Source: Variovorax davisae (GTDB lineage Bacteria; Pseudomonadota; Gammaproteobacteria; Burkholderiales; Burkholderiaceae_C). From it: a stretch of 64,000 nt of DNA. Positions 53,728 to 62,950 of this stretch are shown here, piece after piece; positions within the stretch are counted from its first letter, which is position 1; the number at the start of each line of letters is the position of its first letter. Where the stretch lies: positions 124,001-188,000 of the forward strand of contig NZ_JASZYS010000001.1 of the NCBI RefSeq assembly GCF_030316845.1. The letters run 5' to 3'. Below the pieces are notes generated by a model. The model saw only the letters and a list, made by a program, of their open reading frames with translations, was not told the origin of the DNA and did no database searches. A program made the translations under genes and the position numbers.

Positions 53728-54221
53728 AGAGCCCCTTCCAGTTCCAGCAGCGCGGTCTTGCGCTCGAGCCCGCCAGCATAGCCGGTGAGCGAACCGTCGG
53801 CGCCGAGCACGCGGTGACAGGGGACGATGACGCTGATCGGGTTGCGCCCGACCGCCGCACCGACCGCGCGCACCGCGGCCGGCTTGCCGACGCCGGCGCT
53901 CAGCGCCCCGTAGCTCGTGGTCCGGCCGGCCGGGATCGCGCGCAGCGCCTGCCACACCGACTGCTGGAAGGCGGTGCCGTGCGACAGGTCCAGCGGCAGG
54001 TCGAAGCTGTCGCGGCGGCCGGCGAAATAGTCGCCGAGCTGGGCCGCGGCCTGGCGCAGCAACGGGTGGGCATGGTCGGTCTGCCAGCCGCGGGTGTCGG
54101 GCCAGTGGCGCTGCTGGTCGAACCAGGCGCCGGCCAGGCCCTGGTCGGTGGCCGCCAGCGTGATGCTGCCGAGCGGACTGTCGATGTGGGTGGTGTAGAG
54201 GGTCGAGGTCTTGAACTTCAT
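53724..54221 (-). CDS. ogt: methylated-DNA-protein-cysteine methyltransferase
   Basis: 165 residues. The suicide repair motif PCHR is at 134-137 with C135 the acceptor of O6-alkyl groups from guanine, preceded by the helix FQQSVWQALRAIPAG. It follows the Ada-AlkA gene by five bases on the minus strand, making an alkylation-repair pair. Confidence 0.94.
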   Translation of the reverse strand: MKFKTSTLYTTHIDSPLGSITLAATDQGLAGAWFDQQRHWPDTRGWQTDHAHPLLRQAAAQLGDYFAGRRDSFDLPLDLSHGTAFQQSVWQALRAIPAGRTTSYGALSAGVGKPAAVRAVGAAVGRNPISVIVPCHRVLGADGSLTGYAGGLERKTALLELEGAL

Positions 54222-54226
54222 GGCAA

Positions 54227-55777
54227 TCAGGCGATCGCGCCGGTGCGGGTTCGGGGTTCTTCGGCGAGCGCGGGAGCCGCCGCGACGGGCGTGGGGCGGT
54301 GCCAGGCGCGCAGCACGGCATAGCCGCGCCACGGCCGCCAGGCCTGCGACGCCTCGGCCGCGGCGCGCGCCGAGCCGACGCCGAGCGCCTTCTGCAGCGC
54401 CACGTCGCCGGCCGGGAAGGCGTCGGGCCAGCGCAGCGCCCGCATCGCGATGTATTGCGCCGTCCAGTCGCCGATGCCCGGCAGCGCCTGCAGCGCCGCC
54501 AGCGTGGTCGGCACGTCGGCGCCGGCGTGCAGCGTGAGCCGGCCCGCGAGCATCCCTTGCGCCAGGGCGAGCAGGGCGGCCTGGCGCTGGCGCACGATGC
54601 CGAGCCGGCCCAGGGCGTCGCCGCTGGCGCTGGCGATGGCCGCCGGCGTGGGGAACAGGCGGTCGAGGCCGTCGATCGGCGTCGCGATCGGCTCGCCGAA
54701 GGCCTCGACCAGGCGCGAGCCCAGCGTGCGCGCGGCGGCCACCGTGATCTGCTGGCCCAGCACCGCGCGGACGGCAAGTTCGAAGCCGTCGACCGTGCCG
54801 GGGACGCGCAGTCCGTCGCCGTCGGGGAAGCTGGCGTGCAGCACGCTGTTGATCACCATCGGCTCGGCATCCAGGTCGAGCAGCGCACGGACCCGGCTGA
54901 TGACCGTCGGCAGCACCGTGGCCAGCGACTCGCCGACCTGCAGCAGGACCTGCTCGCGCCCGGGGTCGAAGCGCAGCTGCAGCCAGCCCGCGTGGCTGCG
55001 GCCGCCCTGGGCGACCCGCAGCGTGCGCGCGAACAGCGGCTGGCCGGCGCCTGCGGTCACCTGCTCGACGCCGCGCAGCGCCCGGCGGCCGAAGAAACCG
55101 AGCATCGCCTCGCTGTCGCAGGGCGGCCGGTAACCGAGCCGCACGCTGACCGAATCGCCTTGGCGCCCGCTGGCGGCGCCGGCGCGGCGCAGCGCGCTCG
55201 GGTTCAGGCCGTAGTGGGCGACGAAGGCGGCGTTGAAGCGGCGCACGCTGGCAAAGCCGCTGGACATCGCCACCTGCGTCATCGGCAGCCGGGTGTCGGC
55301 GATCAGCTGCTTGGCGGCCAGCAGGCGGCGGGTCTGCAGGTACTGCAGCGGCGAGACGCCGAACTGCGACTCGAAGATGCGGCGCAGGTGGCGGTCGCTG
55401 ACGCCGAGCCGGGCCGCGATGCGCGCGGCGCCCGGTCCGTCGTCGCTCCAGGCGTCGGGCTCGTCGATCAGGCGCGCGGCCTGCAGCGCCAGGATGCGCG
55501 AGGCGTCCTCGGTCGACCAGTTGGCGGCGCGCGGCGCCAGCTCCGGCCGGCAGCGCAGGCAGGGCCTGAAGCCGGCGGCCTCGGCCTGCGCGGCATGGCG
55601 GAAGAAGCAGCAGTTTTCGCGCCGCGGCAGCTTGACCCGGCACACCGGCCGGCAATAGACGCCGGTCGAGGTCACGCCCGTGAAGAAAGAGCCGTCGAAG
55701 CGTGCATCGTGGGCCTTCATGGCCAGGTAGCAGGCATCGCTTTCGAGTCCGGCGGAGGAGGCGGGGGCGGCTGGCAT
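54227..55777 (-). CDS. alkA: Ada-AlkA fusion: alkylation sensor and 3-methyladenine DNA glycosylase
   Basis: 516 residues. N-terminal Ada zinc domain with Cys ligands C42, C46, C73 and C76; an AraC-type helix-turn-helix (about 110-200, with GFASVRRFNAAF); C-terminal AlkA domain with HhH motif LPGIGDWTAQYIAMRAL (432-448) and the catalytic aspartate D458 in FPAGD. The protein should sense methyl phosphotriesters, activate repair genes and excise methylated bases. The O6-methylguanine function is supplied by the adjacent ogt. Confidence 0.94.
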   Translation of the reverse strand: MPAAPASSAGLESDACYLAMKAHDARFDGSFFTGVTSTGVYCRPVCRVKLPRRENCCFFRHAAQAEAAGFRPCLRCRPELAPRAANWSTEDASRILALQAARLIDEPDAWSDDGPGAARIAARLGVSDRHLRRIFESQFGVSPLQYLQTRRLLAAKQLIADTRLPMTQVAMSSGFASVRRFNAAFVAHYGLNPSALRRAGAASGRQGDSVSVRLGYRPPCDSEAMLGFFGRRALRGVEQVTAGAGQPLFARTLRVAQGGRSHAGWLQLRFDPGREQVLLQVGESLATVLPTVISRVRALLDLDAEPMVINSVLHASFPDGDGLRVPGTVDGFELAVRAVLGQQITVAAARTLGSRLVEAFGEPIATPIDGLDRLFPTPAAIASASGDALGRLGIVRQRQAALLALAQGMLAGRLTLHAGADVPTTLAALQALPGIGDWTAQYIAMRALRWPDAFPAGDVALQKALGVGSARAAAEASQAWRPWRGYAVLRAWHRPTPVAAAPALAEEPRTRTGAIA

Positions 55778-55889
55778 GCATCGATGATACGGCTGCAGTT
55801 GGGCAAAAGTAGCCGTTTTCGGACATCTGGCCCGCTGGGGCGATGCCTACAATGTTCGACGTTTTAGGAACTTTCAGGGGATATCTTTC

Positions 55890-57272
55890 ATGCAGCTCAG
55901 TGCGTCGATCTTCAAGGCCTATGACATCCGCGGCGTCGTGCCCGCCACGCTCGACGCGGAGGTCGCCGAGGCCCTCGGCAGGGCCTTCGGCAGTGCGGCG
56001 CGCGCCGCCGGCGAGACGACGGTGGCGGTGGGCCGGGACGGACGGCTGTCGGGGCCGGCGCTGGCCCAGGCGCTGATCCAGGGCCTGGTCGCCACGGGCA
56101 TCGAGGTCATCGATGTCGGCGCGGTGACCACGCCGATGCTCTATTTCGCGGCCCACACGCTGTGCCGCAGCGGCATCCAGGTGACCGGCAGCCACAATCC
56201 GAAGGACTACAACGGCTTCAAGATGGTGCTGGCCGGCCGCGCCATCTACGGCGACGAGATCCAGGGCTTGCGCCGGGTCATGGAAGACGGCAGCGCCCGC
56301 CTGGCGGCCGGCGGCAGCGTGCGCAAGGTCGATGTCACCGAGGCCTACACGCAGCGCATCGCGGGCGACATCAAGCTCGCCCGGCCGCTGAAGATCGTGG
56401 TCGATTCGGGCAACGGCATCGCCGGCGCGTCGGCACCGGCCATCTTGCGCGCGATCGGCTGCGAGGTGGTCGAGCTGTTCAGCGAGGTCGACGGCGATTT
56501 CCCCAACCACCATCCCGACCCGAGCAAGCCCGAGAACCTCAGGGACCTGATCGCCGCGCTGAAGGCCGGAGACGCCGAGCTCGGCCTGGCCTTCGACGGC
56601 GACGGCGACCGCCTGGGCATCGTCACCAAGGACGGCAGCAACATCTACCCCGACCGCCAGATGATGCTGTTCGCGCAGGACGTGCTGTCGCGGGTGCCGG
56701 GCGGCACCATCGTCTACGACGTCAAGTGCTCGCAGCGCCTCGGCCCGGCGATCGCCGCCGCGGGCGGCCAGCCGCTGATCTACAAGACCGGCCACTCGCT
56801 GATCAAGGCGAAGATGAAGGAGATCGATTCGCCGCTGGGCGGCGAGATGAGCGGCCACATCTTCTTCAAGGAGCGCTGGTTCGGCTTCGACGACGGCACC
56901 TACGCCGGCTGCCGCCTGCTCGAGATCCTCAGCAAGAGCCCGAACGCGAGCGACGTGCTCAATGCGCTGCCGACCAGCTTCTCGACGCCCGAGCTCAACG
57001 TCGCCTGCGCCGAGGGCGAGCCGCACAGCGTGGTCGCCCAGCTGGTCGAGCGCGCGAAGTTCGCCCCGCCGGCGCAGGTCTCGACCATCGACGGCGTGCG
57101 GGTCGACTGGCCCGACGGCTTCGGCCTGGTCCGGGCATCGAACACGACGCCGGTGCTGGTGCTGCGTTTCGAAGGCCAGACCGAGGCCGCGCTGCACCGC
57201 ATCGAGGCCGAGATGCTGGCGCTGCTGCGCAGCGTCAAGCCCGACGCGAAGCTGGCCGAAGCCGCGCACTGA
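55890..57272 (+). CDS. phosphomannomutase/phosphoglucomutase
   Basis: 460 residues. Active-site serine S101 in VTGSHNPKDYNGFKM, metal loop FDGDGDRLG at about 235-243, and the sugar-binding loop GGEMSGHIFF. AlgC-type enzymes interconvert mannose and glucose 1-/6-phosphates, feeding lipopolysaccharide core and exopolysaccharide synthesis. It is followed after 13 bases by waaA, in keeping with that role. Confidence 0.94.
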   Translation: MQLSASIFKAYDIRGVVPATLDAEVAEALGRAFGSAARAAGETTVAVGRDGRLSGPALAQALIQGLVATGIEVIDVGAVTTPMLYFAAHTLCRSGIQVTGSHNPKDYNGFKMVLAGRAIYGDEIQGLRRVMEDGSARLAAGGSVRKVDVTEAYTQRIAGDIKLARPLKIVVDSGNGIAGASAPAILRAIGCEVVELFSEVDGDFPNHHPDPSKPENLRDLIAALKAGDAELGLAFDGDGDRLGIVTKDGSNIYPDRQMMLFAQDVLSRVPGGTIVYDVKCSQRLGPAIAAAGGQPLIYKTGHSLIKAKMKEIDSPLGGEMSGHIFFKERWFGFDDGTYAGCRLLEILSKSPNASDVLNALPTSFSTPELNVACAEGEPHSVVAQLVERAKFAPPAQVSTIDGVRVDWPDGFGLVRASNTTPVLVLRFEGQTEAALHRIEAEMLALLRSVKPDAKLAEAAH

Positions 57273-57285
57273 GGCCGGCCCGAGC

Positions 57286-58641
57286 GTGCGTTCGCTGCTG
57301 CTGCGCCTCTACGGCGCCTTCACCACCCTGGCCCAGCCGCTGGTCCGGCGCAAGCTGCGGCGCCGCGCCGCGGCCGAGCCCGGCTACGCGCACGCGGTCG
57401 AGGAGCGCTTCGGCCACTACGACGCCGAGGCGACCGGCACCGGCTGGTGCTGGATCCACGCGGTGTCGCTCGGCGAGGCGCGGGCCGCCGGCATCCTGAT
57501 CGAGGAATTGCGCCGCCAGTACCCGGGCATCCCGATCCTGCTCACCAACGGCACGGCCACCGGCCGCGAGGAGGGCGCTAAGCTGCTGCAGCCGGGCGAC
57601 CTGCAGGTCTGGCAGCCCTGGGATGCGCCGGGCGCGGTGGCCCGCTTTCTCGATCGCTTCCGGCCGCGCATCGGCGTGCTGATGGAAACCGAGGTCTGGC
57701 CCGAGATGACCGCTGCCTGCACCGAGCGCGGCATTCCGCTGGTGCTGGCCAATGCGCGGCTGAACGAGAAGTCGCTGGCCGGGGCCGAGCGGCTCGCCTG
57801 GCTGGCGCGCCCGGCCTACTCGGCGCTGGCCGCCGTGTGGGCCCAGACCGAAGCCGATTCGCATCGGCTGGTGTCCCTGGGCGCCAAGGTCGCGGGCGTC
57901 TACGGCAACCTCAAGTTCGACGCCACGCCCGACATGCGGCAGCTCAACGCGGCGGCCAAGCTGCGCACGCAGCTGCCGCGGCCGATCGTGGTCTTCGCGA
58001 GTTCGCGCGACGGCGAGGAGCGGCAGCTGCTGGAGGTGCTCAAGCGCTTCGGCGCGCTGGCGCCGGTGCCGCCCGAGCAGGAGGCGGTCCGCTCGATCGC
58101 CCGGCGGGTGCACGACGTGCAGTGGATGATCGTGCCGCGGCACCCGCAGCGCTTCGACGAGGTCGCGGCGCTGGTCGAGTCGCATGGCTTCGCGGTGGCG
58201 CGGCGCAGCGCCGCCGGCGCCCCGGCGGAGGCCGAGATCTGGCTCGGCGATTCGCTCGGCGAGATGGCGCTGTACTACGGCCTGGCCGACGTCGCGCTGC
58301 TGGGCGGCAGTTTCGAGCCGCTGGGCGGCCAGAACCTGATCGAGGCCGCGGCCTGCGGCTGTCCGGTGATCATGGGGCCGTCGACCTTCAACTTCGCGGA
58401 AGCGGCCGAGTTGTCGCTGGCGGCGGGTGCTTCGCAGCGCGTGCCGGATATGGAGCATGCGGTGACGGCGGCGCTCAAGCTGACCGAGAACCCCGAGCGC
58501 CGCGAGGCGATGTCGCAGGCCGCGCTGGCCTTCGCCAACGCCAATCGCGGCGCGGCCGAGCGCACCGCCAGCGCGCTGCTGGCGATTGCGGAGGCGGCCT
58601 CGCCGGTGGGGGAGGAGCGGGCGGAGCCGCGGTTGGAGTAG
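57286..58641 (+). CDS. waaA: 3-deoxy-D-manno-octulosonic acid (Kdo) transferase
   Basis: 451 residues from a GTG. The N-terminal membrane-proximal segment precedes the GT30 donor domains: WIHAVSLGEARA, LMETEVWPEM with the catalytic glutamate, YGNLKFD, and LLGGSFEPLGGQNLIEAAA near the C-terminus. It attaches Kdo to lipid IVA in the inner membrane. Its length is normal for bifunctional betaproteobacterial WaaA. Confidence 0.95.
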   Translation: MRSLLLRLYGAFTTLAQPLVRRKLRRRAAAEPGYAHAVEERFGHYDAEATGTGWCWIHAVSLGEARAAGILIEELRRQYPGIPILLTNGTATGREEGAKLLQPGDLQVWQPWDAPGAVARFLDRFRPRIGVLMETEVWPEMTAACTERGIPLVLANARLNEKSLAGAERLAWLARPAYSALAAVWAQTEADSHRLVSLGAKVAGVYGNLKFDATPDMRQLNAAAKLRTQLPRPIVVFASSRDGEERQLLEVLKRFGALAPVPPEQEAVRSIARRVHDVQWMIVPRHPQRFDEVAALVESHGFAVARRSAAGAPAEAEIWLGDSLGEMALYYGLADVALLGGSFEPLGGQNLIEAAACGCPVIMGPSTFNFAEAAELSLAAGASQRVPDMEHAVTAALKLTENPERREAMSQAALAFANANRGAAERTASALLAIAEAASPVGEERAEPRLE

Positions 58642-58700
58642 GGGCAGGGGCGGACGCCGCGGCTTCGGCAAAATACGGTCGACCTCAATCGGAGCGACCC

Positions 58701-59090
58701 ATGCGCATCGAACACATCGCCCTCTGGACCCAGGACCTCGAGCGCTTCAAGCGCTTCTACGTCGACTATTTCGGCGCTGCGGCGGGCAGCGGCTATGTCA
58801 ATCCGGCCAAGGGCTTTGCATCCTGCTTCCTGAGCTTCGGCGACGGCGCGCGCATCGAGGCGATGACGACCACCACGCTGAATCCGATGGTCATCGAGCC
58901 AGGCGCCCAGCGCATGGGCCTGACACATTTCGCGGTATCGCTGGGCTCCGAGGCAGCGGTCGACGTGCTGACGCAGCGCCTGAAGGCCGACGGCTATCCG
59001 GTGCTCGACGGGCCGCGCAGGACCGGCGACGGCTACTACGAGAGCGTGGTGCTGGATCCGGACGGCAACCGGGTAGAGATCACCGCCTGA
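58701..59090 (+). CDS. VOC (glyoxalase-like) family protein
   Basis: 129 residues. A single pair of beta-alpha-beta modules: MRIEHIALWTQDLERFKRFYV, LTHFAVSLGSEAAVDVLTQR and YYESVVLDPDGNRVEI carry the metal-ligand pattern (H5, E-type positions) of the family. Likely a lyase, dioxygenase-like or resistance protein; substrate unknown. It starts 59 bases after waaA. Confidence 0.86.
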   Translation: MRIEHIALWTQDLERFKRFYVDYFGAAAGSGYVNPAKGFASCFLSFGDGARIEAMTTTTLNPMVIEPGAQRMGLTHFAVSLGSEAAVDVLTQRLKADGYPVLDGPRRTGDGYYESVVLDPDGNRVEITA

Positions 59091-59104
59091 ATCGAACGGG
59101 GCGT

Positions 59105-59132
59105 TTGACAGGATATTCTGGTTGTATATACT
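59105..59132 (+). promoter_or_regulatory. promoter of the vapBC operon
   Basis: TTGACA (59105-59110), 16 bases, TATACT (59127-59132). Near-consensus hexamers; the -10 overlaps the left operator half-site. Confidence 0.8.
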
Positions 59133-59144
59133 TTTGGTATATAC
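59124..59144 (+). promoter_or_regulatory. vapB autoregulatory operator
   Basis: Two identical palindromic half-sites GTATATAC (59124-59131 and 59137-59144) are separated by five bases, over the -10 and start region of the operon. This is typical for VapB/VapBC dimers repressing their own promoter. Confidence 0.75.
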
Positions 59145-59159
59145 GAAAAAGGAAATCGC

Positions 59160-59390
59160 ATGACGTATGCCCGCGTCTTCCAGTCCGGCAACAGCCAGGC
59201 GGTGCGGCTGCCCAAGGAGTTCCGCTTCAATGCGGAGGAGGTGGAGATTTTTCGTCAGGGCAACGACGTTGTCCTGCGCGAGCGGCCCGTGAGCGCGGTC
59301 GCGATCCTCGACGCACTGGTCCGCATGCCCGCCGATTTCATGGCCGACGGCCGTGACGACGGCCCGCCACAGGAACGCGAGCTCCTTTGA
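59160..59390 (+). CDS. vapB: VapB-type antitoxin
   Basis: 76 residues. SpoVT/AbrB-like swapped-hairpin DNA-binding domain: MTYARVFQSGNSQAVRLPKEFRF, EVEIFRQGNDVVL. The C-terminal tail (DFMADGRDDGPPQERELL) should wrap the toxin. It binds the operator upstream and neutralises VapC. AAGGAAAT precedes the start. The stop shares a base with vapC (TGATG). Confidence 0.92.
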   Translation: MTYARVFQSGNSQAVRLPKEFRFNAEEVEIFRQGNDVVLRERPVSAVAILDALVRMPADFMADGRDDGPPQERELL

Positions 59391-59803
59391 TGGCCATCCG
59401 CTTCCTGCTCGACACCAACATCTGCATCTACATCGCCAAGCACAACCCACCGGCCGTGCGGGCGCGTTTCGAGCAACTCGCGCCTGATGTGCTCGCGATG
59501 TCCGCCATCACCTTCGGCGAACTGCGATTCGGCGCCGAAAAGAGCCAGGCCCGCGGCAAGGCATTGGCGGCGTTGGAGCAGTTGCAAAGCGCCATCCGGA
59601 TTGCGCCGCTGACCGAAGCGGCCAGCCAGCATTACGGCGAGATCCGCAGCCACCTCGAACGCATCGGCCAGCCGATCGGCAACAACGATCTCTGGATCGC
59701 GGCCCACGCACGCGCAGAAGGCTGGGTGCTCGTCACCAACAACGAGCGAGAGTTCCGCCGCGTGGAAGGGCTGTCGGTCGAGAACTGGGTGACGGCCCCC
59801 TGA
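59390..59803 (+). CDS. vapC: VapC-type PIN-domain ribonuclease toxin
   Basis: 137 residues. PIN acidic residues D8 (LLDTNICIYI), E44 (ITFGELRFG) and D100 (GNNDLWIAAHA) are all present, so the nuclease should be active. VapC toxins of this class cut initiator tRNA or other RNAs. Coupled to vapB by a one-base overlap. Confidence 0.93.
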   Translation: MAIRFLLDTNICIYIAKHNPPAVRARFEQLAPDVLAMSAITFGELRFGAEKSQARGKALAALEQLQSAIRIAPLTEAASQHYGEIRSHLERIGQPIGNNDLWIAAHARAEGWVLVTNNEREFRRVEGLSVENWVTAP

Positions 59804-59806
59804 CGC

Positions 59807-60016
59807 TCAGCGTCCCGGCAACTCGACCCTGTGCGCGGGCGGCAGCAAATAACCATCGCGATACACCCCCTGGATCAGCCCGCTGACCCGGTCATTGGAG
59901 CGGGCCGTCACGAACTCCCGCTCCGAGGTCTGGTAGACCACGATCGTGCAGGGAGTGCGCTTGCTGAGCGTGCGGGCGACACCGGTCGCCTGGCTGGAGG
60001 TAGGGTAGGTGTTCAT
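59807..60016 (-). CDS. small protein of unknown function
   Basis: 69 residues from ATG 60016 (72 from ATG 60025). No strong ribosome site is seen before either. MNTYPTSSQATGVARTLSK and TIVVYQTSEREFVTARSND suggest a small beta-rich soluble protein. It converges with vapC with three bases between stops. Family not recognised. Confidence 0.5.
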   Translation of the reverse strand: MNTYPTSSQATGVARTLSKRTPCTIVVYQTSEREFVTARSNDRVSGLIQGVYRDGYLLPPAHRVELPGR

Positions 60017-60072
60017 GAGAACCATATCGGCAGCGCGCCTGAATGCTGAAGGGCTGCGCCGCCGTATCGGGC

Positions 60073-60903
60073 TCAGGCGCCGCGACCCTGGAAGAACGCG
60101 TTCAATTCGTTGCCCGAAGCCGCCTCCGCGAAGCCGTCGAAGCGCCCCTCTTCGGCGATGCCGCGCGCCGCCCGGATGAACCCGCCCCAGGCCGCGCGGG
60201 CCATGGCGCCGCCGACGCTGACCCGCCGCACGCCCAGCGCCTCGATGTCCTTCATCGTGAGCTCGCTGGTCGCGCCGACCAGCAGGTTGACCGGCTTCGG
60301 CGCCACCGCGGCGACCACGGCCGCGATCTGCTCGCGGGTGCGGATGCCCGGGGCATAGAGGCAGTCGGCGCCGGCCTCCGAATACGCCTTCAGCCGCGCG
60401 ATGGCGTCGTCCAGGTCGGGCCGGCCGGCGAAGAAGTTCTCGGCCCGCCCCACCAGCAGCACCTCGCCGCCGGCTTCGTCGATGGCGGCGCGGGCGGCGC
60501 GCAGGCGCGCCACCGCGACGTCGATGTCATGCAGCGGATGCGCAGGATCGCCGGTCGAGTCCTCGATCGACAGGCCGGCCACGCCGGTCGCGATCGCCAT
60601 GCGCACGCTCTCTGCGACGCCCTGCGGATCGGCCGCAAAGCCACTTTCGAAGTCGGCGTTCACCGGCAGGTCGGTGGCCGCCGCGATGTCGCGCAGGTGG
60701 GCCAGCACCGCCTCTCGCGAGAGCGCGCCATCGGGGCGGCCCAGCGTCCAGGCGTAGCCCGAACTGGTGGTCGCCAGCGCCTGGAAGCCAAGGCCTTCGA
60801 GCCAGCGCGCGCTGCCGACGTCCCAGGGGTTCGGGATCGCGAAGCAGCCGGTACGGTGAAGCACGCGGAAGTCGGCGCGCCTTTCTGCAAGGGTGCGGGT
60901 CAT
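60073..60903 (-). CDS. isocitrate lyase/PEP mutase family protein
   Basis: 276 residues. Barrel enzymes of this superfamily make or break C-C or P-C bonds. IPNPWDVGSARWLEGLGFQA, the metal motif VNADFESGFA and VAGLSIEDSTGD are clear. The KKCGH-type loop of true isocitrate lyases and PEP mutases is absent, so a lyase of the 2-methylisocitrate/oxaloacetate-like or uncharacterised group is more likely. Confidence 0.87.
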   Translation of the reverse strand: MTRTLAERRADFRVLHRTGCFAIPNPWDVGSARWLEGLGFQALATTSSGYAWTLGRPDGALSREAVLAHLRDIAAATDLPVNADFESGFAADPQGVAESVRMAIATGVAGLSIEDSTGDPAHPLHDIDVAVARLRAARAAIDEAGGEVLLVGRAENFFAGRPDLDDAIARLKAYSEAGADCLYAPGIRTREQIAAVVAAVAPKPVNLLVGATSELTMKDIEALGVRRVSVGGAMARAAWGGFIRAARGIAEEGRFDGFAEAASGNELNAFFQGRGA

Positions 60904-61082
60904 GGGGAGCCTCCTGGCGCCGCATTGTGCGCCCTACCGCCCGGTAGGAGCGCGAGTCTCCAAGGCGACGCCGCCTCCGGAGAAACCTTAGGCGGCGCCG
61001 CCGCGCCCGCTTCCACAATGGCCCGGCGCGCTCGATGCCGACGCGGCTGCATCGCCTGGGCCAACCGAGGATTCATGTGGAA

Positions 61083-61943
61083 ATGTTCTTTCAGCAACTC
61101 CTGAACGGCCTGACCGTCGGGGGCGTCTACAGCCTGGTGGCGCTGGGCCTGACGCTGGTCTACGGCATCCTGCACGTGCCGAACTTCGCCCATGGCGCGT
61201 TCTACATGTCGGGCGCGTTCGCGGGCTACTACCTGATGGCCAAGCTGGGCCTCAACTACTGGCTCGCGATGGCCGGTGCCGCCGCCATCGTGGCCGCCAT
61301 CTCGATGCTGACGCAGCGGCTGGTGTTCCACCCGCTGCGCAACGCGCCCGAACTGCACGACATGATCGCCGCCATCGGCGTGCTGCTGTTCCTTGAGGCC
61401 GGCGCCCAGGCGCTGTTCGGTGCCGACTTCCACCGCATGCCGACGCCCTACGGCCAGATCGTCGAGGTCTTCGGCCTCACGGCGCCGCTGCAGCGCCTCT
61501 TGATCATCGCCGGCGCCTTCGGCCTGATGGTGCTGCTGCACCTGTTCCTCAACCACACGGTGATCGGCTCGACCATCATCGCGATGGCGCAGAACCGCGA
61601 CGGCGCCGCCCTGGTGGGCATCGACGCCACCCGCGTGACCCTGCTGGTGTTCGCGATCTCGGGCGCGCTGGCGGCGGTCGCGGCGGTGCTCTATGCGCCC
61701 ATCAACCTGGTCTACCCGGCGATGGGCAACCTGGTCATCACCAAGGCCTTCGTGATCATCATCCTGGGCGGCATGGGCAGCTTCCCGGGGGCGATCGTCG
61801 GCGGGCTGATCATCGGCATGGCCGAGAGCTTCGGCGGCTTCTACTTCTCGACCGACTACAAGGACATCATCGCCTTCGTGCTGCTGGTGGTCATCCTGTC
61901 GTTCCGCCCGCAGGGCCTGTTCACCGGGAAGGGAGCACGCTGA
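61083..61943 (+). CDS. livH: branched-chain amino acid ABC transporter permease LivH-type
   Basis: 286 residues from ATG 61083. Eight or so hydrophobic helices; N-terminal QQLLNGLTVGGVYSLVALGLTLV and the EAA-like loop GSTIIAMAQNRDGAALVGID are LivH signatures, followed by ITKAFVIIILGGMGSFPGAI. It forms the inner-membrane pore with LivM. Confidence 0.93.
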   Translation: MFFQQLLNGLTVGGVYSLVALGLTLVYGILHVPNFAHGAFYMSGAFAGYYLMAKLGLNYWLAMAGAAAIVAAISMLTQRLVFHPLRNAPELHDMIAAIGVLLFLEAGAQALFGADFHRMPTPYGQIVEVFGLTAPLQRLLIIAGAFGLMVLLHLFLNHTVIGSTIIAMAQNRDGAALVGIDATRVTLLVFAISGALAAVAAVLYAPINLVYPAMGNLVITKAFVIIILGGMGSFPGAIVGGLIIGMAESFGGFYFSTDYKDIIAFVLLVVILSFRPQGLFTGKGAR

Positions 61944-62950
61944 TGAACTGGCTCCAAGGCAAGACCGGCTGGGCGCTGCTGGCCGTGGCGGCGCTCGCGT
62001 TCCCGCTGTTCGCGCAGAACAACTACCTGATCTCGGTGGCGACGCAGGCCTTCATCATGGCCATCGCCGCGCTCGGCATGAACCTGATCACCGGCTACAC
62101 CGGGCAGTTCAACCTCGCGCACGGCGCCTTCATGGCGGTGGGCGCCTACACGGTCGGCATCCTCACGGTCGACCACCAGGTGCCGTTCTGGATCGCCTTC
62201 CTGGCGGCCGGCGTGGTGACCGCGGTGCTGGGCTTCTTCATCGGCCTCTTGTCGCTGCGCCTGCGCGGCCACTACTTCTCGATCTTCACGCTGTGCGTGA
62301 GCTACATCATGTTCCTGCTGATCGAGAAGTGGGAAAGCCTGACCCACGGGCCGGTCGGCATTATGGGGATCCCGGCGCCGACCGGCATCGGCCCGCTGCA
62401 GTTCGGCACGCCGCTCGCGCAGTATTACCTGGTGCTGGCCTTCCTGGTGCTCGGCCTGTGGATCATGTCGCGCATCGTGCGCTCGCTGCTGGGCCGCAGC
62501 TTCATGGCGGTGCGCAACAGCGACGACCTGGCCGAGGCGCTGGGCATCGACCTGATGCGCACCAAGACGCTGTCCTTCGTGCTGTCGGTGGTCTACGCCG
62601 GCTTCGCGGGCGCGCTGTATGCGGGCCAGGTGCGCTTTCTCGGGCCCGACCTGGCGAGCGAGGCCGTGACCTTCGACCTCGTGATGTTCGTGCTGGTCGG
62701 CGGCATCGGCACCTTGCTGGGGCCGCTGCTCGGCACCTTCCTCGTGACCTGGCTGACGCAGAGCCTGCAGTTCCTGCAGGACTACCGCATGGTGGTGTTC
62801 GGCCCGGTGCTGATCGCGCTGATCATCTTCCTGCCGGACGGCATCGTCGGCACCTGGCTCAAGCGGCGCGCCCAGCGCGCCGATGCGGCCCAGGCCGCGA
62901 AGGCAGCCACCCCGGGCGCCGCGGCGCAGGAGGCGCAGGGCAATGCTTGA
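61943..62950 (+). CDS. livM: branched-chain amino acid ABC transporter permease LivM-type
   Basis: 335 residues, start sharing one base with the livH stop (TGATG). MNLITGYTGQFNLAHGAFMAVGAY, RSFMAVRNSDDLAEALGID and MFVLVGGIGTLLGPLLGT are LivM landmarks. The C-terminal tail is Ala-rich and low complexity. It pairs with LivH. Confidence 0.93.
   Translation: MNWLQGKTGWALLAVAALAFPLFAQNNYLISVATQAFIMAIAALGMNLITGYTGQFNLAHGAFMAVGAYTVGILTVDHQVPFWIAFLAAGVVTAVLGFFIGLLSLRLRGHYFSIFTLCVSYIMFLLIEKWESLTHGPVGIMGIPAPTGIGPLQFGTPLAQYYLVLAFLVLGLWIMSRIVRSLLGRSFMAVRNSDDLAEALGIDLMRTKTLSFVLSVVYAGFAGALYAGQVRFLGPDLASEAVTFDLVMFVLVGGIGTLLGPLLGTFLVTWLTQSLQFLQDYRMVVFGPVLIALIIFLPDGIVGTWLKRRAQRADAAQAAKAATPGAAAQEAQGNA

Noticed and set aside
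53724..57269. A single 1181-codon minus-strand frame spanning the phosphomannomutase locus, the AlkA region and ogt.
   Set aside because: Only its last 165 codons (Ogt) are real. The rest is antisense to the phosphomannomutase or an alternative frame of Ada-AlkA.
60043..61104. A 353-codon plus-strand frame opposite the PEP-mutase-like gene.
   Set aside because: The minus strand carries a full-length recognisable barrel enzyme; the plus frame shows only shadow composition.
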